NCBI RefSeq assembly: GCF_000967195.1
Contig: NZ_KQ033871.1
Span: 1,323,454-1,387,453 of the forward strand
Reading direction: 5' to 3'
Length of the DNA: 64,000 bases
From: Lactobacillus kullabergensis
GTDB taxonomy: Bacteria > Bacillota > Bacilli > Lactobacillales > Lactobacillaceae
Shown: piece by piece, positions 27,085-35,968 of the stretch
Layout of the letters: the number at the start of each line of letters is the position of its first letter
Numbering within the stretch: the first letter of the stretch is position 1
Made by a program: the position numbers and the translations under genes
The notes under the pieces: model-generated
Seen by the model: only the letters and a program-made list of their open reading frames with translations
Told to the model about the DNA's origin: nothing
The model's database searches: none

Positions 27085-27603
27085 TTACCTTTTGATTTTA
27101 ACGCGTGAAATGGCGTTCAAAACAAAGTAACTAATAATCATCTCTAACCACGGCGTAATCGCTTCTTTAGGTATTCGTTGAATAAGGACAACGCGAAAGT
27201 CCATCCCGTATAAAAGGTGCACCCATAAAGTATTTAACCCAATATTAACGAAAACAGTTACCAGTAGAGTCGCAAGAATTATCCGCCAGACTTTGACTGG
27301 TTTTTGGTAAAACACTAAACCATAGATAAAGGGGCCAATCATGGCACTTAAAGTAAAGCCGAGGAAAAAGCCCCCTTGATTGCCAAATAGAGCTGATGAA
27401 ACTAAGTCACTAATTCCACCGCCTACACTACCCCAGACTGGACCAAAAAGGTAACCCAGCATCACACTGCCTATAAATCCCAGGCTAACATGCACAATAG
27501 TTGTTCCAACTGTAAAACGACTAAGAATAATTTTCATTGCCACGATAATTCCTAAAAGGACAAGATCACGCAATTCGACCTTAAGCATCTCTTTAATAGT
27601 CAT
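27085..27603 (-). CDS. ECF transporter substrate-binding (S) component, FolT-like
   Basis: A 172-residue membrane protein with six predicted helices, the size of ECF S-components that capture vitamins for a shared EcfAA'T module. The opening (ELRDLVLLGIIVAMKIILSRF) and the loop GPVWGSVGGGISDLVSS are typical of the FolT folate type. I use the ATG at 27603 in place of the GTG three codons earlier. No folate riboswitch is seen in the 55 bases upstream. The ECF energising genes are elsewhere. Folate specificity is likely but not proven by sequence. Confidence 0.8.
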   Translation of the reverse strand: MTIKEMLKVELRDLVLLGIIVAMKIILSRFTVGTTIVHVSLGFIGSVMLGYLFGPVWGSVGGGISDLVSSALFGNQGGFFLGFTLSAMIGPFIYGLVFYQKPVKVWRIILATLLVTVFVNIGLNTLWVHLLYGMDFRVVLIQRIPKEAITPWLEMIISYFVLNAISRVKIKR

Positions 27604-27658
27604 TTGCAGCACTTTCTTTCTTCAATTAATTTGTGTAAGAACACAAAAAACAATTATA

Positions 27659-28396
27659 TTATAATTTGCGCCAAGTTAGTTCACAAACAGCTTTGTCATT
27701 TTTGTCTTCATCTGCAATTGTATGATAAGATTTAATACCTGTTTCGTTTTTAATTACGCTCACGCGCGAATATGGGGTTTCACCATAGCGCACTTCAAGG
27801 TTAAATTTAATATCAATAGTCTTGACAATATGATTTTTCAAAAAATCGCGATCCAATGTATCAATAAACCAGTTAAAATAGTGGCCATTGGTCATGTGAT
27901 GGTTTGTATCTAAATCATCATAACGAACCCGATATTGTTTCTCTTTTTGATATTTATCCTGAACTCTTAATCTAGGAAAACGAGGTAATTTTTTTAGAAG
28001 TGGAACGCCTATTTCAGCCATCATTTCTTTGTCTGTGGAAACCAGCTTACGAGTTTTTAAATCAAATAGCACCCATTCACTCTTAACAGTTATTAGTTCA
28101 TTTCCGCTTTGATCTGTAAAAGCATAATTTCTATATTCTAAAAAACGGTTATAGCCGAATGGTTCGGTTGTGATGGTAATTTCTTCATTTGGTCTGGGCA
28201 GACGCGCCACTTCAATATGATATTGTGTTACAACCCAGCCTAATCCTCTTTTAGTTAACGCACTTGTACTGCCATTGCCTGAGTCTAATTGATGCTCTGA
28301 AACGCTCATCATTAAATCAATCATTGCAGGCAATTTCAAATTTTTATTTTCATCACACTCATAATAATTTACTATATGCTTTTCACTATACTTCAT
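27659..28396 (-). CDS. Acyl-ACP thioesterase (FatA/FatB-type double hotdog)
   Basis: Hydrolyses acyl-acyl carrier protein to free fatty acids in the cytosol. The 245 residues form two hotdog repeats: an N-terminal half (KHIVNYYECDENKNLKLPAMI) and a C-terminal half with the catalytic-region sequence DLDTNHHMTNGHYFNW. The match to the bacterial acyl-ACP thioesterase family is by order and motifs. It starts 8 bases after the rsmI stop, at the end of the tmk-holB-yabA-rsmI run. Confidence 0.88.
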   Translation of the reverse strand: MKYSEKHIVNYYECDENKNLKLPAMIDLMMSVSEHQLDSGNGSTSALTKRGLGWVVTQYHIEVARLPRPNEEITITTEPFGYNRFLEYRNYAFTDQSGNELITVKSEWVLFDLKTRKLVSTDKEMMAEIGVPLLKKLPRFPRLRVQDKYQKEKQYRVRYDDLDTNHHMTNGHYFNWFIDTLDRDFLKNHIVKTIDIKFNLEVRYGETPYSRVSVIKNETGIKSYHTIADEDKNDKAVCELTWRKL

Positions 28397-28404
28397 ACTT
28401 TCAC

Positions 28405-29259
28405 CTACTTTTGATGATAACGTTCATATAACTCATTTTTTGAAACATTATTTTCTTGAGCTACTGTCTTAATCGCCGATTTTTTACTTTCTCCTGTGTC
28501 AACCAACCGATTCACCGCTTTAATTAATTCGGCCCACGACAATTGCGTTTCTTGAGCGGCATTAGGAGAGATTAAAACAACGAATTCACCTCTAGGAGCA
28601 TTTTGTTCAAAATAATCTGTAACCTCACTGATTGTACCACGAATAAATTCTTCATGAATTTTTGTAAGCTCTCTGGCAACAACAATTTTTCGTTCAGAAT
28701 CCAGTATTGCGGACATATTATTGAGAGTTTTTATTAATCTGTGTGGTGCTTCATAAAAAATAGAGGTAGCTCGTGCTTCTTTCATTTGTTCAAAAAAAGG
28801 CTGTTGTTCACTTTTTTTGCGTGGTAAAAAGCCATAATAGGTAAAGGGTTGGGCGTCAAAGCCAGAGGCAATTAGGGCGGTAGCAAATGCAGAAGCACCG
28901 GGCAGAGGAACTACGGGAATATTATTTTTGATACATTCTTGCACCAAAATGTATCCCGGATCTGAAATGACAGGCATCCCCGCATCGCTAATTTCAGCGA
29001 TAACCGCACCATCCTTCATTAGCTTAATTAATTCCGGTGCCCTTTCTTTTGAATTATATTTGTGAAAGGAAAGCATATGATTATGAACCCCAATTTTTTC
29101 AAGCAGGATGCCACTTGTTCTAGTATCCTCAGCAGCAATATAATCAGCTTCCTGTAAAATTCTTTTTGCTCTAAGGGTAATGTCTTCAAGGTTACCAATA
29201 GGAGTTGGCACTAAATAAAGTTTGCCGCTGTCTTGACCATAACTACTTTGCCTTTGCAT
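28405..29259 (-). CDS. rsmI: 16S rRNA (cytidine1402-2'-O)-methyltransferase RsmI
   Basis: Methylates the ribose of C1402 in the ribosomal P-site. The tetrapyrrole-methylase-like fold shows LYLVPTPIGNLEDITLRA, ISDAGMPVISDPG and PLPGASAFATAL near the expected places, with a C-terminal helical domain. 284 residues is normal. It follows yabA by 12 bases, matching the Bacillus order yabA...yabC. Confidence 0.96.
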   Translation of the reverse strand: MQRQSSYGQDSGKLYLVPTPIGNLEDITLRAKRILQEADYIAAEDTRTSGILLEKIGVHNHMLSFHKYNSKERAPELIKLMKDGAVIAEISDAGMPVISDPGYILVQECIKNNIPVVPLPGASAFATALIASGFDAQPFTYYGFLPRKKSEQQPFFEQMKEARATSIFYEAPHRLIKTLNNMSAILDSERKIVVARELTKIHEEFIRGTISEVTDYFEQNAPRGEFVVLISPNAAQETQLSWAELIKAVNRLVDTGESKKSAIKTVAQENNVSKNELYERYHQK

Positions 29260-29271
29260 TTAATCAATCCT

Positions 29272-29610
29272 TTAATGTTTTTTCTTTTTCTCGCCAAAAT
29301 TATCAAGAATATCCAAACAAAACATGCAGTCAGTATTAGGATCACGGTGAGAGCCATAGTACATATTGCAAATATGGTAACCTGAGCTGTAAATTTGCCG
29401 TAAAGATTCAAGACCACTCTGAGTTTTAACGGTGCTATTGTGGGCATTATTCATTTTGTCCATTTTTTCACGCAGCAATTGATTCTCTACTTTTAATTCC
29501 GTATTTTCTTTCAACGTTTCCAAAATACTATTTTCTAAACTTTCGATTGTTTTGGTCATGCTAACCATTGAATCGTGAAGTTGTTCCAACTTTGAATAAG
29601 AATCCACCAT
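29272..29610 (-). CDS. yabA: Replication-initiation control protein YabA
   Basis: Restrains DnaA at the origin and binds the sliding clamp. The N-terminal half is a coiled coil (about 5-60; SYSKLEQLHDSM, ENTELKVENQLLREKM) that makes a tetramer. The C-terminal zinc-binding part has the pattern HICN...YGSHRDPNTDCMFCLDIL with His and three Cys. I start at the ATG at 29610, after TAGGTG; a GTG two codons earlier is the alternative. Between holB and rsmI, as in Bacillus. Confidence 0.94.
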   Translation of the reverse strand: MVDSYSKLEQLHDSMVSMTKTIESLENSILETLKENTELKVENQLLREKMDKMNNAHNSTVKTQSGLESLRQIYSSGYHICNMYYGSHRDPNTDCMFCLDILDNFGEKKKKH

Positions 29611-29616
29611 GAACAC

Positions 29617-30477
29617 CTACCGCTTCCATTGTAAAGCAAGAAAGTCGAGTAAATTGCGAAAACCAACATTGCTGTATTGCATTTTGTCAATTTCAAGCAA
29701 ATACTTTAGCATCCTTGCCCCGTTTTTTTGATTATTGCTGTTTAATTCTGCTTGAGCCCATTTTTTAAGTAAAAAGAGAACGTAATTTTGCTCACTTTTG
29801 CTTTTTGCCATTTCTGCTAACTGATGTGCACTCACAAGTGAAAGTGAGTTATGTTCAAGCATTTCTTGGTAAAAATATTTGCTTCCTTTATCTAATTCAG
29901 CTGTATCTTCCAGTGAGTCAACTTCACTCGGACTAAAACCATTTGCCAGTAATTCTTCACTCTTGTCATGTTTTTTTTGTTTGAGCGTAAAATTAATAAT
30001 TTGAGTGCGTGAACGAATCGTTGGCAGAATTTGATCAGTATTATTTGTGATTAAAATAGTAACAACAGGAGCAATAGGTTCTTCTAATAAATTAAGTAAA
30101 GCATTAGCTGCAGGCAAAGTTAACTTCTGGGCTTCATTAATAAAAAAGAAGCGCACACTGCTTTGAACCGGACTTTTAGCTAGTTCTTCCTTCAAAACAC
30201 GAACTTGATCAATTCCCAAATTTTGCTTGCCTTCAGGCTCTATCATTAGTACATCAGGGTGGTTGCCGGAAATAATTTGCCTGCAATTCTGACACGTACC
30301 ATCCGGTTTTTCAGTGCCACTACAATTAAAAAGGCAAGCTAGCCAATAGGCAGTATTTAATGCCTGAACTTCATTGGCATCAACAAATAAGTAGCTATGG
30401 GCCAATTTGTTTTGCTCAAAAGCTTGACGCAAAAGTTCAGACTGTTTCTTGCCTCTTTCTCTAATATCGACGGACAT
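29617..30477 (-). CDS. holB: DNA polymerase III subunit delta'
   Basis: A clamp-loader subunit of the DnaX family without ATPase activity. The first domain starts RQAFEQNKLAHSYLFVDA where active homologues have a P-loop; here the loop is degenerate, as expected for delta'. Zinc-module cysteines (FNCSGTEKPDGTCQNC) and the sensor region TIRSRTQIINF are present. The ATG overlaps the darA stop. In Bacillus yaaR and ricT flank holB; neither is here. Confidence 0.94.
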   Translation of the reverse strand: MSVDIRERGKKQSELLRQAFEQNKLAHSYLFVDANEVQALNTAYWLACLFNCSGTEKPDGTCQNCRQIISGNHPDVLMIEPEGKQNLGIDQVRVLKEELAKSPVQSSVRFFFINEAQKLTLPAANALLNLLEEPIAPVVTILITNNTDQILPTIRSRTQIINFTLKQKKHDKSEELLANGFSPSEVDSLEDTAELDKGSKYFYQEMLEHNSLSLVSAHQLAEMAKSKSEQNYVLFLLKKWAQAELNSNNQKNGARMLKYLLEIDKMQYSNVGFRNLLDFLALQWKR

Positions 30478-30800
30478 CAGAATTGCTTGAATTCATCAAC
30501 AGGCAAAACAAAACACGTAGCTCCCCCAACTGTAATTTTTACTGGCTGGCTACTCATTTCAAAACCTGTCATCACCAAATTAGGATTCATATATTCTTCA
30601 CGAGATTTGGACTCTTCCTTAATGATGCGCAAAACCTGCTTAACATGTTTATCATCTATTCCGATAAGAAAAGTAGTATTACCTTCACTTAAAAATCCTC
30701 CGGTCGTAGCAAGCTTAGTCGCACGAATGCTTTCCTTGACAAAGGTACGCTGCAGCCTATTAGCATCTTCTTTTTGAACAATTGCAACTATTAACTTCAT
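30477..30800 (-). CDS. darA: Cyclic-di-AMP receptor DarA/PstA (PII-like, YaaQ)
   Basis: A small trimeric signal protein that binds c-di-AMP. At 107 residues it has the PII-like fold MKLIVAIVQKEDANRL, the conserved TTGGFLSEGNTTFLIGI (with the T-loop region) and the C-terminal GGATCFVLPVDEF. It is fixed between tmk and holB in Firmicutes. Its downstream target is not known from sequence. Confidence 0.95.
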   Translation of the reverse strand: MKLIVAIVQKEDANRLQRTFVKESIRATKLATTGGFLSEGNTTFLIGIDDKHVKQVLRIIKEESKSREEYMNPNLVMTGFEMSSQPVKITVGGATCFVLPVDEFKQF

Positions 30801-30805
30801 TTTAA

Positions 30806-31453
30806 TCAGTCCTTTAATAAATCTGCTGGTAATTGGTTTGCAATTATTTTAACACAATCTTCTACTACTAAATTAAAGGGTTTATTTGCATCAACTACCT
30901 TTATTCTTTCAGGATGAGCCTTAATTACTTTTTGATAACCCTGGTAAACTTTTTGATGAAAATTTAATTTTTCCTGTTCCAAACGATCTTCTTGACCGGC
31001 TCTTTCTTTAGCAATTCTGGTTAATCCAACTTGCGGTTTAACATCTAAAAAAATAGTTAGATCGGGTTCAATTTTACTTGTAGCAAAATCATTAATCTGT
31101 TTTACTGCAGCAATACTTAATTCTCGTCCTGCACCTTGATAGGCCAATGAACTATCAACAAAACGATCTGAAAAAACTATTTTCCCTGCTTTAAGTGCTG
31201 GTATGACTGTTTCAAACATATGCTGACTGCGAGAAGCTGCATAAAGCAAAGCTTCAGTTTTGGCAGACATTTCTTCATTAACTGGGTCTAAAATTAATTG
31301 GCGGATTTTCTCAGCAATTTTTGATCCCCCTGGCTCCCGAGTCACTAGATATTGTGTCTTAAGTCTAGGAGCAATTTCTGCCACAACTTGCTTTAAAACT
31401 GTACTTTTTCCAGATCCATCCGGTCCTTCAAAACTGATAAAATAACTCTTCAT
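30806..31453 (-). CDS. tmk: Thymidylate kinase
   Basis: Phosphorylates dTMP to dTDP for DNA synthesis. P-loop [11 protein letters not shown] near residue 9, DR-containing [15 protein letters not shown], and the LID region around [11 protein letters not shown]. 215 residues from the ATG at 31453, which has GGAGAG at good spacing (a start four codons upstream is less likely). It begins the tmk-darA-holB-yabA-rsmI unit, just after the terminator of dnaX-yaaL. Confidence 0.97.
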   Translation of the reverse strand: MKSYFISFEGPDGSGKSTVLKQVVAEIAPRLKTQYLVTREPGGSKIAEKIRQLILDPVNEEMSAKTEALLYAASRSQHMFETVIPALKAGKIVFSDRFVDSSLAYQGAGRELSIAAVKQINDFATSKIEPDLTIFLDVKPQVGLTRIAKERAGQEDRLEQEKLNFHQKVYQGYQKVIKAHPERIKVVDANKPFNLVVEDCVKIIANQLPADLLKD

Positions 31454-31533
31454 AAAACTCTCCATGTTTCTATTTTACAAGAGTTCTCTTTATATGAACA
31501 CCCCAACGTACTTTTAATTTTTTATCAAAATAA

Positions 31534-31558
31534 AAAGCCCTTTTGGAAAAGGACTTTA
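31534..31558 (-). terminator. Terminator of dnaX-ybaB-recR-yaaL
   Basis: AAAGCCCTTTT and AAAAGGACTTT form a hairpin. On the minus strand it is followed by TTTTTATTTTG. The stem begins at the yaaL stop codon. Confidence 0.88.
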
Positions 31559-31786
31559 CTCTGAAATTGCATTGGTAAAACCACTAAATCTTGTATGACG
31601 ATGTCGTGCTTCATCATATAAAAATGAATACTTGGCTCTTAAAATTTTACCTGTTACTACATTATCTTCAGACATATCAAGCGTTGTCGGATCAAGATTT
31701 TTTTGAACAGCAATCTGTTCCTGTAAGTTTTCAATAGTGGTCATGAGCCACTCATCACCCATATTTTTAATTTTGTTACGTGCCAT
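31556..31786 (-). CDS. yaaL: YaaL family protein (DUF2508)
   Basis: A small 76-residue protein of unknown function that follows recR throughout Firmicutes. It is helical and charged, with DEWLMTTIENLQEQIA and KILRAKYSFLYDEARHRHT. The start overlaps the recR stop by one base, so translation is coupled. The name rests on position and size plus the sequence resemblance. Confidence 0.85.
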   Translation of the reverse strand: MARNKIKNMGDEWLMTTIENLQEQIAVQKNLDPTTLDMSEDNVVTGKILRAKYSFLYDEARHRHTRFSGFTNAISE

Positions 31787-32385
31787 TAGATTGAAGTTCT
31801 CCCTTGTACTGCTCGTTTCAAAGTAATTGAATTAGCGTATTCAATATCACTCCCAACGGCCAAACCTGCAGCTAGCCTGGTTACTTTAATACCGGACGGC
31901 TTGATCAGCTTACTGATATACATAGCCGTTGATTCTCCTTCTGGAGTTGAATTTAATGCCAAAATAACCTCTTTTACGCGATCCTGCTTTTGCAGACGAA
32001 CTATTAATGACTTAATATTAATTTCTTCTGGGCCAATACCATCCATTGGGGACAAAACTCCGTGCAAAACATGATATAACCCGCTATATTCACCCATATC
32101 TTCAAAAGCCATCACATCTTTTGGCTGCTCAACTACCATAATGGTCGATTGATCACGTTCAGGATTACTGCATATAGTACACGGATCCTTTTCTGTAATG
32201 TTGCCACAAATAGAGCAACGATGAAGTTTTTCTTTCACCTCGGCCAACGCAGTACTAAAACTATGAACATCTTCATCCGGCATATCTAAAGTATAAAATG
32301 CAAGCCTTGTAGCTGTTTTTTCACCAATACCAGGTAATTTCATGTAAGAATCAATTAAATGCGCAATTGGTGCTGGATACTGCAA
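31786..32385 (-). CDS. recR: Recombination mediator RecR
   Basis: Loads RecA on gaps with RecF/RecO. Helix-hairpin-helix [13 protein letters not shown] near residue 18, the four-Cys zinc motif [16 protein letters not shown] (57-72) and a Toprim domain ([14 protein letters not shown]) are all visible. 199 residues. It directly follows ybaB. Confidence 0.97.
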   Translation of the reverse strand: MQYPAPIAHLIDSYMKLPGIGEKTATRLAFYTLDMPDEDVHSFSTALAEVKEKLHRCSICGNITEKDPCTICSNPERDQSTIMVVEQPKDVMAFEDMGEYSGLYHVLHGVLSPMDGIGPEEINIKSLIVRLQKQDRVKEVILALNSTPEGESTAMYISKLIKPSGIKVTRLAAGLAVGSDIEYANSITLKRAVQGRTSI

Positions 32386-32715
32386 TTAAATCATGCCCTT
32401 CGTATACTTGCCTAAACTTTGCTGGGTAGCTTGGTCTATTTCTGCTAATCCTTTATTAACCGCATCAATAATCAAATCTTGCAACATGTCAGGATCGTCA
32501 GGGTCAATCGTATCTTTATCAATAGTAATATTTTTCAATTTGCGATCTCCGCTAAAAGTAGCTACAACCAAGTCATCTGCTGACTTGCCTACAAATTCCT
32601 GTGCAGTAATATTTTGTTGTTCTTGAGCCATCTGCTCCTGCAATTTCTTAGCCTGCTTCATCATTTGTTGCATATTCATGCCGCCCATAGCCCCAAAATT
32701 AGGTCTTTTACTCAT
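32386..32715 (-). CDS. YbaB/EbfC nucleoid-associated protein
   Basis: A small dimeric DNA-binding protein, 109 residues. N-terminal Met/Gln-rich helix (MNMQQMMKQAKKLQEQMAQ), then the conserved beta core (DDLVVATFSGDRKLKNITID) and a C-terminal helix. Always between dnaX and recR. Confidence 0.95.
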   Translation of the reverse strand: MSKRPNFGAMGGMNMQQMMKQAKKLQEQMAQEQQNITAQEFVGKSADDLVVATFSGDRKLKNITIDKDTIDPDDPDMLQDLIIDAVNKGLAEIDQATQQSLGKYTKGMI

Positions 32716-32735
32716 ATTAATTTCTCCTTTAAATT

Positions 32736-34541
32736 TTAGTCTTTAACATTTACTGTGTCACCAAATAACTCTTTAGCTTTTTCTACAACCTGGTTGCTTG
32801 ACTCGTGTTGTTCAGGTCCTGAATCTGATTGTTTTTGCTTGTTAAGCAGTTCTTTACCATGCTTTTGCAAAAATTCTGTCCGCACAGTAGACCAGTCTTC
32901 ATCAGGTACAAGCACTATTTCATAGCTATGCTTAGTAAATTTAGCAATTTCATCTGTCAATACAATTAATAAATTACCATCTTCACTGGCTTTTTCAAAC
33001 CAAAGAGTATATTTGCATTTCATTACTACCTGTTCTGAACTGGCTGCAACAGGTTCTAGCACATCTAGCAAAGCACGTTGTGATACTCCTAAAACTGATT
33101 GCAGATCAGGCCAAACATTTTTGATAGCTACAAGATCATCCTTTGTGGCATTTTCTAAGACATGATAAACCTGTTTCCGATTTTGCTCATTAGCCTTTTT
33201 TCTACTTCTGACTGTTTTTTTAGGTTTGGGAGCAGTTTTTGCTTTGGAATTTTTACTTTTATTAGTATCAATTCGATCAGAAACGGCACTATCAAGATGA
33301 AAAATCTTATCGCTATTTTGAGTTTGCTTTTTGCTTAAATTAGAAACTTTTTTAGTTAAGTTTGAAACCTGCTTTTTTAGTGCCTCTAATTCACTTGTCA
33401 AATCAGTATTTGCATTCTTTTGACTTTCTGAACTAGCCAAAACATTTTCAGAATCTACTTTGCTATTTTGTTCGCCAGCACATTCCACTAAAAACACCTC
33501 TAGTGGAATCTGTTGCTGATTAGTATAGCGTAAATCATTCAATGCAGTATTAGCTGATGCAATTACTTGAAAATAGCGGTCAGAATTTACATCTTGTATC
33601 TTTTTTATAAAGTCAGCATTCAAAAAGTTTTTCTGACTATTGTCTTTTGTTTTGACAGCCATTAATGCATTAGTCGCCATTTCAATGAGCTCATCTAAAA
33701 TGTTTTTTGAACTGGCACCATTTGCAAGTTCTGTCTGCGCCAAAGACAATGCTTCAGTTGCATCATTATTCAAAATTGCCAATAAAATTTGTTCGATCTT
33801 TTCTTTATCGGCAAAACCGGTAATTTCAAGAGCCGCATCATATTCAACTTTATTTTTATCAAAACTTAAAAGCTGATCTAAAATGCTTAAGGCATCCCTC
33901 ATACCACCATCAGCTACCTGAGCAATTACGGCTAAGGCTTTTTCATCATAACTGATTTTTTCTTGCTCAAGAATATACTTCATTCTTTGTTCAAGGTCAG
34001 CCTGAGTTATACGCTTAAAATTATAACGTTGAGTCCTTGATATGATGGTTGCTGGCACTTTTTGCAATTCCGTAGTGGCCAGAATGAAAACAACATGCTC
34101 TGGCGGTTCTTCTAATGTTTTAAGTAAAGCATTAAAAGCACCCATAGACAACATGTGGACCTCATCTATGATATAAACTTTATATTTGCCCTGAGTTGGG
34201 GCATACTTAACTTTATCTCTAATATCACGTATTTCATCAACGCCATTGTTGGAAGCTGCATCAATCTCCATAATGTCTGCCATCGCGCCCTTGTCGGCTG
34301 CAAGACAATTAGCACACTTGTTGCATGGCTCACCATCCTGCAGATTGCTACAATTCAATGCCTTAGCCAAAATTTTTGCACATGAAGTTTTCCCAGTACC
34401 ACGTGGTCCAGCAAACAAAAAAGCATGGGAGATTGTACCTCGCTTAATTGCATTTTTCAAAGTATCCGTAATATCATCTTGACCAATCACACTATCGAAA
34501 GTGCGGGGTCTCCATTTGCGGTATAACGCTTGATAAGCCAT
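32736..34541 (-). CDS. dnaX: DNA polymerase III subunit gamma/tau
   Basis: The ATPase of the clamp loader. P-loop GPRGTGKT (45-52), zinc cysteines 64, 73, 76 and 79, Walker B IIDEVHM and the SRTQR sensor are present. The AAA+ and collar domains end near residue 360 (EVFLVECAG). A Lys/Ser/Asn-rich linker follows and then the tau-specific C-terminal domains. Full length is 601 residues. At codons 388-390 an in-frame A-AAA-AAG heptamer matches the E. coli dnaX frameshift site; a -1 shift would give a 396-residue gamma-like product. Followed by ybaB. Confidence 0.97.
   Translation of the reverse strand: MAYQALYRKWRPRTFDSVIGQDDITDTLKNAIKRGTISHAFLFAGPRGTGKTSCAKILAKALNCSNLQDGEPCNKCANCLAADKGAMADIMEIDAASNNGVDEIRDIRDKVKYAPTQGKYKVYIIDEVHMLSMGAFNALLKTLEEPPEHVVFILATTELQKVPATIISRTQRYNFKRITQADLEQRMKYILEQEKISYDEKALAVIAQVADGGMRDALSILDQLLSFDKNKVEYDAALEITGFADKEKIEQILLAILNNDATEALSLAQTELANGASSKNILDELIEMATNALMAVKTKDNSQKNFLNADFIKKIQDVNSDRYFQVIASANTALNDLRYTNQQQIPLEVFLVECAGEQNSKVDSENVLASSESQKNANTDLTSELEALKKQVSNLTKKVSNLSKKQTQNSDKIFHLDSAVSDRIDTNKSKNSKAKTAPKPKKTVRSRKKANEQNRKQVYHVLENATKDDLVAIKNVWPDLQSVLGVSQRALLDVLEPVAASSEQVVMKCKYTLWFEKASEDGNLLIVLTDEIAKFTKHSYEIVLVPDEDWSTVRTEFLQKHGKELLNKQKQSDSGPEQHESSNQVVEKAKELFGDTVNVKD
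33372..33378 (-). other. Candidate -1 ribosomal frameshift heptamer in dnaX
   Basis: On the coding strand CTA-AAA-AAG-CAG contains A-AAA-AAG in the zero frame, the same heptamer used in E. coli dnaX. Slipping back one base adds Ala-Gly-Phe-Lys-Leu-Asn and a stop (33352-33354). A weak AAACTT/AAGTTT stem begins 8 bases later and a GAGG lies 4 bases before. AT-rich Lys codons make such heptamers common, so this is only a candidate. Confidence 0.4.
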
Positions 34542-34561
34542 TGATCAGTCTTCCCTAGTAA

Positions 34562-34597
34562 AAAACTCTTAACTCTTTCGAAAGAGTTAAGAGTTTG
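34562..34597 (-). terminator. Terminator of the SRP RNA
   Basis: AAACTCTTAACTCTTT and AAAGAGTTAAGAGTTT form a 16-base-pair stem with a tiny loop. On the minus strand it ends in TTTTTTAC. It lies 15 bases beyond the RNA and 20 bases before dnaX. Confidence 0.92.
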
Positions 34598-34611
34598 TAA
34601 TTGTCTAATAA

Positions 34612-34690
34612 AAGGCACATGCCCGAGCAACCTTAGTGCTGCTACCTTCCGGTCCTGACACGCTTTGGAGGTCAAACATTGCCCATAAGA
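34612..34690 (-). ncRNA. ffs: Small signal recognition particle RNA (4.5S-like)
   Basis: The minus strand has the universal SRP domain IV: GTCAGGACCGGAAGGTAGCAGC, in two pieces GTCAGGACC and GGAAGGTAGCAGC around the GGAA tetraloop and symmetric loop. Outer arms GGGCAATG and AGGTTGCTCGGGCATGTGCC pair back. Ends are approximate. It lies between tadA and dnaX, as scr does in Bacillus, but it is the short form without the Alu domain. A strong terminator follows. Confidence 0.93.
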
Positions 34691-34720
34691 TATATTAACG
34701 TATTTTAAGGTATTTTTCCA

Positions 34721-35230
34721 CTAATTTGCGAAATTTTTGCCGGAGTCCTTTGCTGCTTTTTGTTTTTGTCTAATATCTTTAAAAAAATTTTTTAGCATCT
34801 GGCTTGACTCTTCGCGGTATAGTCCCCGAATAACGTTAGGGTGATGATTAAACTTTTCAATATCAAAAAGGTTAACAACACTACCGGCTGCACCAGCTTT
34901 AGGGTCAAGTGCCCCAAAATATACGTTCTTAAGACGAGAATTGATAATTGCACCAGCACACATGGGACAGGGTTCCAAGGTAACAAAAAGACTGCAGTCT
35001 ATTAAACGCCAAGTACCAAGTTTATTGCAAGCATCCCTGATAGCAATCATTTCAGCATGTTGAGTCGCGTCTTGGTCCAATTCGCGCCGATTAAAGCCTT
35101 CCCCGATAACTTGCCCATCGGGAGCTACCACAATCGCACCAATTGGAACTTCTCCTAAATTTTGGGCTTTTTTTGCTTGCTGAAAAGCTAATTGCATAAA
35201 GTCTTTTTTTTTTGCACTTGAAAATGACAT
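34721..35230 (-). CDS. tadA: tRNA-specific adenosine deaminase TadA
   Basis: Converts A34 to inosine in tRNA-Arg(ACG). Zinc site HAEMIAI and PCPMCAGAI, with the catalytic Glu in HAE. 169 residues. The coding strand has ten A's in codons 7-10 (Lys-Lys-Lys), close to the start; the Met at residue 12 could be an alternative start beyond this run. It abuts the methyltransferase gene. Confidence 0.95.
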   Translation of the reverse strand: MSFSSAKKKDFMQLAFQQAKKAQNLGEVPIGAIVVAPDGQVIGEGFNRRELDQDATQHAEMIAIRDACNKLGTWRLIDCSLFVTLEPCPMCAGAIINSRLKNVYFGALDPKAGAAGSVVNLFDIEKFNHHPNVIRGLYREESSQMLKNFFKDIRQKQKAAKDSGKNFAN

Positions 35231-35850
35231 TAATTATTCACCGCCTGCAAAACATAGTAACCTTTATCTCTTTTTAAAATGGTACAGTTGCCAAAAGTTT
35301 TTGTTAATAATTTACGGGCACTCGGCTCACCCTGTTTTTTTTGAATTACTACTAGTAAAACCCCATCACTTACCAAATGATTTTTCGCACCAGACAGAAT
35401 ATTGGAAACAACTTTTTTACCAGCTCGAATCGGTGGATTAGTCAGAATTAAGCCATATTTCTTTGCTGATGAAATATTGCTATAAATATCAGAGGAAAAA
35501 ATAGCAACATTATCTATATGGTTAAGCTCAGCATTCTTTTTTGCTAGATCTAATCCACGCTGGTTAACGTCTATCATTTCTACTGTTTGCTTTGGCCAAA
35601 ATTTAGCTGCAAAAAGACCGATTGGTCCATATCCGGTGCCAACATCTAAAATATTGTTTTGAGGAAAATCAACATCAAGCATTTTCTTAATTAAAACACC
35701 TGAACCATAATCCACGCGTAATTTCGAAAAAACTCCAGCATCAGTAGTAAATTTGAGATCAATGCCGTTAACTTGATAGTCAATTATATGCTCATCATGC
35801 TGAGAAGTGGGGTTCTCAGTAAAATACATTTGGTTTTGTTTTTCAGTCAT
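35230..35850 (-). CDS. Class I SAM methyltransferase (YbxB/RsmC-like)
   Basis: A 206-residue methyltransferase, probably for a guanine N2 of 16S rRNA. SAM motif ILDVGTGYGPIG (about 70-81) and motif IV NPPIR (near 137) place it with RsmC/RsmD-type enzymes. In Bacillus its homologue ybxB follows rplL directly. Here about 8.5 kb of surface genes separate them. It is coupled to tadA downstream. Confidence 0.88.
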   Translation of the reverse strand: MTEKQNQMYFTENPTSQHDEHIIDYQVNGIDLKFTTDAGVFSKLRVDYGSGVLIKKMLDVDFPQNNILDVGTGYGPIGLFAAKFWPKQTVEMIDVNQRGLDLAKKNAELNHIDNVAIFSSDIYSNISSAKKYGLILTNPPIRAGKKVVSNILSGAKNHLVSDGVLLVVIQKKQGEPSARKLLTKTFGNCTILKRDKGYYVLQAVNN

Positions 35851-35919
35851 AATTCGCTCATTTCTAAAACCTTATCCAGATAATTTTAGCGGACATCTAA
35901 ATTTTTGCAAATATAAAAA

Positions 35920-35960
35920 AACTAATTATGTTTAAAAGATGTTTTCCAACATAATTAGTT
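35920..35960 (-). terminator. Terminator at the left end of the surface cluster
   Basis: AACTAATTATGTT and AACATAATTAGTT, 13-base perfect arms with a 15-base loop. On the minus strand it is followed by TTTTTTTATATTT. It lies 9 bases after the stop of the 256-residue secreted protein. Confidence 0.85.
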
Positions 35961-35968
35961 TCTTGGTT

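Noticed and set aside
27613-27658. Folate riboswitch before the FolT-like gene
   Set aside because: The gap is too short and shows no conserved aptamer core.
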